Below, one piece after another: positions 59,754 to 64,000 of a stretch of 64,000 bases of DNA. Numbering within the stretch: the stretch's first letter is position 1; every line of letters begins with the position of its first letter. This DNA is from Flavobacteriales bacterium (GTDB lineage: Bacteria > Bacteroidota > Bacteroidia > Flavobacteriales_F > PHOS-HE28): contig JACJZH010000004.1 in NCBI GenBank assembly GCA_020635695.1, positions 1-64,000 of the forward strand. Direction: 5' to 3'. Below the pieces are notes generated by a model. That model searched no databases and was not told the DNA's origin. It saw nothing but the letters and a program-made list of their open reading frames with translations. Both the position numbers and the translations under genes were made by a program.

Positions 59754-61253
59754 TCAGACGCGGGGCGGTTCGCAGGTGCGCACGAAGGCGGTGGCGGCCT
59801 CCATCAGCGGGTGCATCACCGTGTCGCGGCGCACGAAGGGCACCTGTTTCCGGAAGGCGCGGACGAAGCGTTCCACGGTGCGCGAGCTGCGCTTCGGGCG
59901 GCGGAACTCCAGCGCCTGGGCGGCGGTGAAGAGCTCGATGGCGAGCACGCGCTCCACGTCGTGCACCACGTCCCAGCACTTGAGGGCCGCGGCGGCGCCC
60001 ATGCTCACATGGTCCTCCTGCCCGTTGCTGCTGTCGATGGTGTCCACGCTGTTGGGCATGCAGCGCTGCTTGTTGGCGCTCACCAGGGAAGCGGCGGTGT
60101 AGTGCGGGATCATGAAGCCGCTGTGCAGGCCGGGGTTGGCCACCAGGAAGGCCGGCAGCCCGCGTTCACCGCCCAGCAGCTTGTAGGTGCGCCGTTCGCT
60201 GATGCTGCCGAGCTCGGCGGCGGCGATGGCCAGGAAGTCGAGCGCCAGGGCCAGCGGCTGGCCGTGGAAGTTGCCCGCGCTCACCACCAGGTCCTCCTCG
60301 TCGAACACGGTGGGGTTGTCGGTGACGGCCTCCAGCTCGTGCTCCACCACGCGTTCCACGTACCCGAAGGCATCGCGCGAGGCGCCGTGCACCTGTGGGA
60401 TGCAGCGGAAGGAGTACGGGTCCTGCACATGCTCCTTCTCCCCTTCGGCGATGGCGCTGCCCGCGAGCAGGTCGCGCACATGGGCGGCCACCAGCGCCTG
60501 CCCGGGATGGGGGCGTACGGCATGCACGGCCGGGTGGAAGGGCTCCGGGCGCGCGTCGTAGGCGTCCAGGCTCACCGCGGCGATCACGTCGGCGAGCACC
60601 GCCAGGCGCTGGCACTTCAGCAGCAGCAGCGTGGCGTAGGCGTTCATGAACTGCGTGCCGTTCAGCAGGGCCAGGCCCTCCTTGGGACCCAGCCGGAGCG
60701 GATCCCACTTCAGCGCCTTGAGCGCGCGCACCGCGGGCAGCTTCTCGCCGCCCACCCGCACCTCGCCCAGACCGAGCAGGGGGAGCGCCAGGTGCGCCAA
60801 CGGGGCCAGGTCGCCGGAGGCGCCGAGCGAACCGCGCTGGTACACCACCGGCAGCACGTCGTGGTTGTAGTGGTCCAGCAGGCGCTGCACGGTGGCCGGG
60901 GCCACGGCGCTGTGCCCGAAGGCCATGTTCTGCACCTTCAGCAGCAGCATCATGCGCACCACCTCGTCGGGCACGGGGTCGCCGCTGCCGCAGGCGTGGC
61001 TCATCACCAGGTTCTTCTGCAGCTGCGCCAGCTTCGCCGGGGGAATGGAGGTGTCGCACAGCGAGCCGAAGCCGGTGTTCACCCCGTAGATCGGGCGGTC
61101 GTCCTCGCGCAGGCGCTTGCGCAGGTAGGCGTGGCTGCGCTTCACCGCGGCCTGGGCGTCGCGGCTGAGGGCGATCTCGCGGCCCTCGGTCATGATCTCG
61201 GCCACGTCGTCCAGACGCAGGCCCACGGTGCCGATGCGGAAGATGCCGCTCAT
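59754..61253 (-). CDS. hutH: Histidine ammonia-lyase
   Basis: 499 residues. Removes ammonia from histidine to give urocanate. It carries the Ala-Ser-Gly that cyclises to the MIO cofactor in GSLGASGDLAPLAHLAL (ASG 145-147), the Tyr in YGVNTGFG (56-63) and the substrate loops (LLNGTQFMNAY; PNSVDTIDSSNGQEDHVSMG). Full length. hutU, hutI and hutG are not in the window. Start ATG 61253 overlaps the hisS stop (ATGA). Confidence 0.95.
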   Translation of the reverse strand: MSGIFRIGTVGLRLDDVAEIMTEGREIALSRDAQAAVKRSHAYLRKRLREDDRPIYGVNTGFGSLCDTSIPPAKLAQLQKNLVMSHACGSGDPVPDEVVRMMLLLKVQNMAFGHSAVAPATVQRLLDHYNHDVLPVVYQRGSLGASGDLAPLAHLALPLLGLGEVRVGGEKLPAVRALKALKWDPLRLGPKEGLALLNGTQFMNAYATLLLLKCQRLAVLADVIAAVSLDAYDARPEPFHPAVHAVRPHPGQALVAAHVRDLLAGSAIAEGEKEHVQDPYSFRCIPQVHGASRDAFGYVERVVEHELEAVTDNPTVFDEEDLVVSAGNFHGQPLALALDFLAIAAAELGSISERRTYKLLGGERGLPAFLVANPGLHSGFMIPHYTAASLVSANKQRCMPNSVDTIDSSNGQEDHVSMGAAAALKCWDVVHDVERVLAIELFTAAQALEFRRPKRSSRTVERFVRAFRKQVPFVRRDTVMHPLMEAATAFVRTCEPPRV

Positions 61254-62629
61254 TGGACCAGGGAGATGAGTTCGTCCGTCCTTACCGCGCGCTGTTCACC
61301 GCTGCGCAGGTCCTTCACCGACACGATGCCCTGCGCGATCTCCTCGGAGCCCATGGTGGCCACGTAGGGAATGCCCTTGGCGTCCGCATAGGCGAACTGT
61401 TTCTTCAGCTTGGCGGCATCGGGATAGAGCTCCGCGGCGATGCCCGCCTCGCGCACCTGCCGCAACAGGGGCAGCGCATGGGCCGCCTCGCGATCGCCGA
61501 AGTTCACGAAGAGCAGGCGGGTGCCGGTGGCCACGTCCTCGGGGAACTTGCCGGTCTCCAGCAGCACGTCGTAGATGCGGTCGGCACCGAAGCTGATGCC
61601 CACGCCGCTCATGCCCTGGAGGCCGAAGATGCCGGTGAGGTCGTCGTAGCGGCCGCCGCCGCAGATGCTGCTCTGGAGCGTGCCCTCGGCGGCCTTCACC
61701 TCGAAGATGGCGCCGGTGTAGTAGTCGAGGCCGCGGGCGAGCGTGGGGTCGAACTCCAACTGGGCCGACTTCAACTGACCTGCCTGCTGGAAGATGAAGT
61801 CCATGTCGGCCAGTCCCTGCTGGGCCACCTCGGAACCACCGAGCCATTCGGTCAGCCTGGTCCGTTGTGCGTCCCAATTCCCATGCAGCTCGAACAGCGG
61901 TGCGATGCCCGTGACGGCCGCCTCGCTCACGCCCTTGTCGCGCATCTCCTGCTCTACGGCCTCGCGGCCCACCTTGTCCAGCTTGTCCAGGGCGGTCACG
62001 ATGTCCACCACCTTCTCCGGCTGACCGCTGACCTCGGCGATGCCGGTGAGCAGCTTACGGTCGTTGAGCTTCACCACCACGGCAAGGCCGAGCGCGGTGA
62101 AGACGTCGTCGAAGAGCTGCACCAACTCCACTTCGTTCAGCAGGCTGGTGCTGCCGATCACGTCGGCATCGCACTGGAGGAACTCGCGGTAGCGCCCCTT
62201 CTGCGGCCGGTCGGCGCGCCACACGGGCTGCATCTGGTAGCGCTTGAAGGGGAAGGTGAGCGCGTGCTGGTGCTGCACGACGAAGCGGGCGAAGGGGACC
62301 GTGAGGTCGTAGCGGAGGGCCTTCTCGCAGAGCTCGGCGCCCAGTTTCCCGGGATGCACCTCCTCCCCTGCGGCCAGGGCCTGTTTCACCTCGGGGGCCA
62401 CCTTGTCCCAGGCGTCACCGCTGTTCAGCACCTTGAAGATCAGCCGGTCGCCCTCCTCGCCGTACTTGCCGGTGAGGGTCTCGAGCTTCTCCATGGCGGG
62501 CGTCTCGATGGGCAGGTAGCCGTAGCGTTCGAACACGCCCCGGATGGTGTCCAGGATGTACTGGCGGCGGCGCATCTCCACCGGGGAGAAGTCGCGCGTG
62601 CCCTTGGGGATGGACGGCTTCTGGGCCAT
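61250..62629 (-). CDS. hisS: Histidyl-tRNA synthetase
   Basis: 459 residues. Class II synthetase: KGTRDFSPVEM, motif 1 (GYLPIETPAMEKLETLTGKYG), motif 2 (FKRYQMQPVWRADRPQKGRY), the HisA box (ARGLDYYTGAIFEV), motif 3 (GISFGADRIYD) and a C-terminal anticodon-binding domain. ATG 62629 is used; TACTTTCG ends 6 nt before it. Head of a hisS-hutH-hydrolase operon. Confidence 0.96.
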   Translation of the reverse strand: MAQKPSIPKGTRDFSPVEMRRRQYILDTIRGVFERYGYLPIETPAMEKLETLTGKYGEEGDRLIFKVLNSGDAWDKVAPEVKQALAAGEEVHPGKLGAELCEKALRYDLTVPFARFVVQHQHALTFPFKRYQMQPVWRADRPQKGRYREFLQCDADVIGSTSLLNEVELVQLFDDVFTALGLAVVVKLNDRKLLTGIAEVSGQPEKVVDIVTALDKLDKVGREAVEQEMRDKGVSEAAVTGIAPLFELHGNWDAQRTRLTEWLGGSEVAQQGLADMDFIFQQAGQLKSAQLEFDPTLARGLDYYTGAIFEVKAAEGTLQSSICGGGRYDDLTGIFGLQGMSGVGISFGADRIYDVLLETGKFPEDVATGTRLLFVNFGDREAAHALPLLRQVREAGIAAELYPDAAKLKKQFAYADAKGIPYVATMGSEEIAQGIVSVKDLRSGEQRAVRTDELISLVQ

Positions 62630-62635
62630 TGGCGG

Positions 62636-62643
62636 CGAAAGTA
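62636..62643 (-). promoter_or_regulatory. -7 box for hisS
   Basis: The minus strand reads TACTTTCG (one difference), 6 nt before the ATG at 62629. Confidence 0.5.
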
Positions 62644-62666
62644 CGGAGGCCGTTCCAGCACCCCCC

Positions 62667-62758
62667 AAAAACAGCGAACCGCCCAGGCTAAGCCCAAGGG
62701 CGGTCCGCCGACCAGAACTGTTCGGACATGATCCGAACGTATCGCTGCATCGAAACTA
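62667..62758 (-). ncRNA. Candidate small RNA or tiny leaderless gene with own terminator
   Basis: On the minus strand a box TAGTTTCG (62751-62758) is followed at once by ATG 62750 and a 20-codon frame (MQRYVRIMSEQFWSADRPWA, stop 62688-62690). The same transcript can form a hairpin GTTCGGA-TCATG-TCCGAAC (62720-62738) and ends in a terminator: ACCGCCC/GGGCGGT stem (62678-62704) then TTTTT (62667-62671). Length about 75-80 nt. Either a small RNA, or a short peptide gene, or an attenuator before hisS. The peptide has no histidines, so a His-sensing leader is unlikely. Confidence 0.4.
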
Positions 62759-62880
62759 CGCGGACCGAGGGGCGATCGTTGCCGGGGAGGGTCCGAGAAG
62801 TACCGGCCGATATACACGTCCGAACCGATCGGCGGACCGGCCATCGCCGAACTCTCCCGACCTTTGGGTGTTCCGGGACC

Positions 62881-63477
62881 ATGATCATGAAACTCCCCCT
62901 TCTGCTCCTCACCGGCCTGCTGATGGCCTGCGGCGACTTCGTACGCGTGGGTCCGGTGACGATCCCGACCAACGACCCCGGCATGCCCCAAGCGACCAAG
63001 AGCTTCCACGACCTGAAGGCGACCGACATCAACGGCAACGAGGTGGACCTGTCCACCTTCGCCGGCAAGAAGGTGCTGGTGGTGAACACCGCCAGCGAAT
63101 GCGGCTACACCCCGCAGTACGCGCAGCTTCAGGAGCTTTATGACACCTACAAGGACCAGGGCCTGGTGGTGATCGGCTTCCCCAGCAACGATTTCGGCGG
63201 GCAGGAGCCGGGCAGCGAGGCGGAGATCGCCACGTTCTGCCAGAAGAACTACGGGGTCACCTTCCCGATGATGAGCAAGGTGCACACCAAGGGAAGCGAG
63301 CAACACCCGGTGTATGCCTGGCTGACGCAGCGTGAGCTGAACGGCAAGCTGGACAGCGAGGTGAAGTGGAACTTCCAGAAGTACCTGATCAACGCGGACG
63401 GCACGCTGCACACCATGTTGGCCTCGGGCACCAGCCCGCTGGACCCGCCGGTGCTCAACTGGATCGAAGGGAAGTGA
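62881..63477 (+). CDS. Glutathione peroxidase-like lipoprotein
   Basis: 198 residues. Lipobox LMACGD (Cys 17) follows a hydrophobic signal. GPx fold: VLVVNTASECGYTPQYAQLQ with peroxidatic Cys74, FPSNDFGGQEPGSEAEIATF (Gln), and KWNFQKYLINADG (Trp). Cys rather than selenocysteine; probably a thioredoxin- or bacillithiol-dependent peroxidase anchored to a membrane. GACCTTTG (62859-62866) lies 14 nt upstream. Its stop overlaps the GTG of bshB1 by four bases (GTGA), so they are coupled. ATG 62887 is an alternative start. Confidence 0.9.
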   Translation: MIMKLPLLLLTGLLMACGDFVRVGPVTIPTNDPGMPQATKSFHDLKATDINGNEVDLSTFAGKKVLVVNTASECGYTPQYAQLQELYDTYKDQGLVVIGFPSNDFGGQEPGSEAEIATFCQKNYGVTFPMMSKVHTKGSEQHPVYAWLTQRELNGKLDSEVKWNFQKYLINADGTLHTMLASGTSPLDPPVLNWIEGK

Positions 63478-64000
63478 GCCACGGGATCGACATCCTCTGC
63501 ATCACCGCCCACCCCGACGACGTGGAGATCGGGGCGGCAGGTACGGTACTGCGCCATCTGGACCAGGGCCGGAGCGTGGGCATCGTGGACCTGACCCGGG
63601 GTGAATTGGGCACACGGGGCACACCCGAACTGCGGGCCAAGGAGGCCGAGGCCGCCGCCCGGGTGCTGGGCGTGGCCTTCCGCGAGCAGGCGGGTCTGCC
63701 AGATGGCTTTTTCCGGAAGGACGAGGCGAGCCTGCGCACCGTGATCACGCACATCCGCCGGCATCGGCCCCGCATCGTGATCACCAATGCCGTGCAGGAC
63801 CGCCACCCGGACCATGGCCGCGGCGCCGACCTGGTGGCCGAGGCCTGCTTCCTGAGCGGGTTGCGGCGGATCGCCACCGAGGATCAAGGCCGCGAGCAGG
63901 AAAGCTGGCGGCCGCAGGCGGTGTACCACCTGGTGCAGGACCGCTGGCTGGACCCCGATCTGGTGGTGGACGTATCGCCCTACTGGGAGCGGAAGCTGGA
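63474..64000 (+). CDS. bshB1: Bacillithiol biosynthesis deacetylase BshB1 (partial, runs off window)
   Basis: 175 residues visible; no stop before 64000. GTG 63474 overlaps the peroxidase TGA. LmbE-like deacetylase: ILCITAHPDDVEIGAAGTVL (residues 7-26, with the metal-binding HPDD), LGTRGTPELRAKEAEAAARV and NAVQDRHPDHGRGADLVAEA (second metal motif HPDH). It removes the acetyl group from GlcNAc-malate in bacillithiol synthesis. In Bacteroidota, BshB1 is the usual form. Confidence 0.92.
   Translation, partial: MSHGIDILCITAHPDDVEIGAAGTVLRHLDQGRSVGIVDLTRGELGTRGTPELRAKEAEAAARVLGVAFREQAGLPDGFFRKDEASLRTVITHIRRHRPRIVITNAVQDRHPDHGRGADLVAEACFLSGLRRIATEDQGREQESWRPQAVYHLVQDRWLDPDLVVDVSPYWERKL

Noticed and set aside
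62630..62760. T-box or histidine attenuator for hisS
   Set aside because: No T-box consensus, and the short peptide contains no histidine codons; a separate small transcript fits better.

Overview
This 64 kb window is chromosomal DNA of a Bacteroidota bacterium, most likely of the order Flavobacteriales, with an unusually high G+C content (about two thirds by eye). The evidence is direct: Bacteroidota -7 promoter boxes (TAnnTTTG), no recognisable Shine-Dalgarno sequences, cell-surface proteins with type IX secretion (T9SS) sorting domains, BT_3928, DUF1599, DUF4476 and DUF4159 family proteins, GbsR/MarR-type regulation, and a bacillithiol gene (bshB1). I see no insertion sequence, prophage, CRISPR array or rRNA operon. 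The left end cuts a gene of unknown function and the right end cuts bshB1.

Layout. 0.3-8 kb: peptide ABC permease, BT_3928/DoxX protein, two paralogous secreted proteins with carboxypeptidase-regulatory-like folds, a TPR protein, DUF1599 and folP. 7.9-11.8 kb: two paralogous four-helix membrane class III nucleotide cyclases, a secreted propeller-like protein and a spermidine-synthase-like methyltransferase. 11.8-18 kb: a 1322-residue T9SS type B repeat protein converging on a WG-repeat protein. 18-25.7 kb: RND/MMPL exporter, a 34-residue membrane protein, trmD-rplS, an orphan ABC ATPase, a YdcF-like protein with an inserted domain, DinB and Mpo1-like proteins. 25.7-30.4 kb: siderophore-type binding lipoprotein with a degenerate S41 peptidase, pckA, DUF423. 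30.5-35 kb: a promoter-to-terminator operon of DUF4476, CsgG-like and two LPP20-type proteins. 35-44.5 kb: saccharopine dehydrogenase-like protein, rpsP-rimM-trmN6, dnaE, trxA, DUF58 protein, tRNA-Asp. 44.8-51 kb: GbsR-type regulator with a methyltransferase that carries the same operator, DUF805, then a MacAB-like exporter with two permeases. 51-64 kb: serine hydrolase, PiT phosphate transporter with a PHO-box-like repeat, rsmE, DUF4159, TerC, a VCBS-repeat T9SS protein, the hisS-hutH-hydrolase operon, a candidate small RNA, and a peroxidase-bshB1 pair.

What stands out beyond gene content: (1) six intergenic arrays of degenerate 7-bp repeats, two of them with the same three repeat families in the same order; (2) promoter boxes lying only 4-7 nt before the start codon of about sixteen genes, which implies that leaderless mRNA is common and helps settle start codons, including TTG and GTG starts; (3) very compact ends, with several convergent gene pairs sharing one palindromic CTAG as both stop codons; (4) an 18-bp operator found twice at the GbsR locus; (5) the CsgG/LPP20/DUF4476 operon, the best candidate for an uncharacterised envelope system; (6) a structured intergenic region at the left end and a tiny terminator-bounded transcription unit upstream of hisS.

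All calls rest on reading the sequence and on recalled family knowledge; no database search was run.
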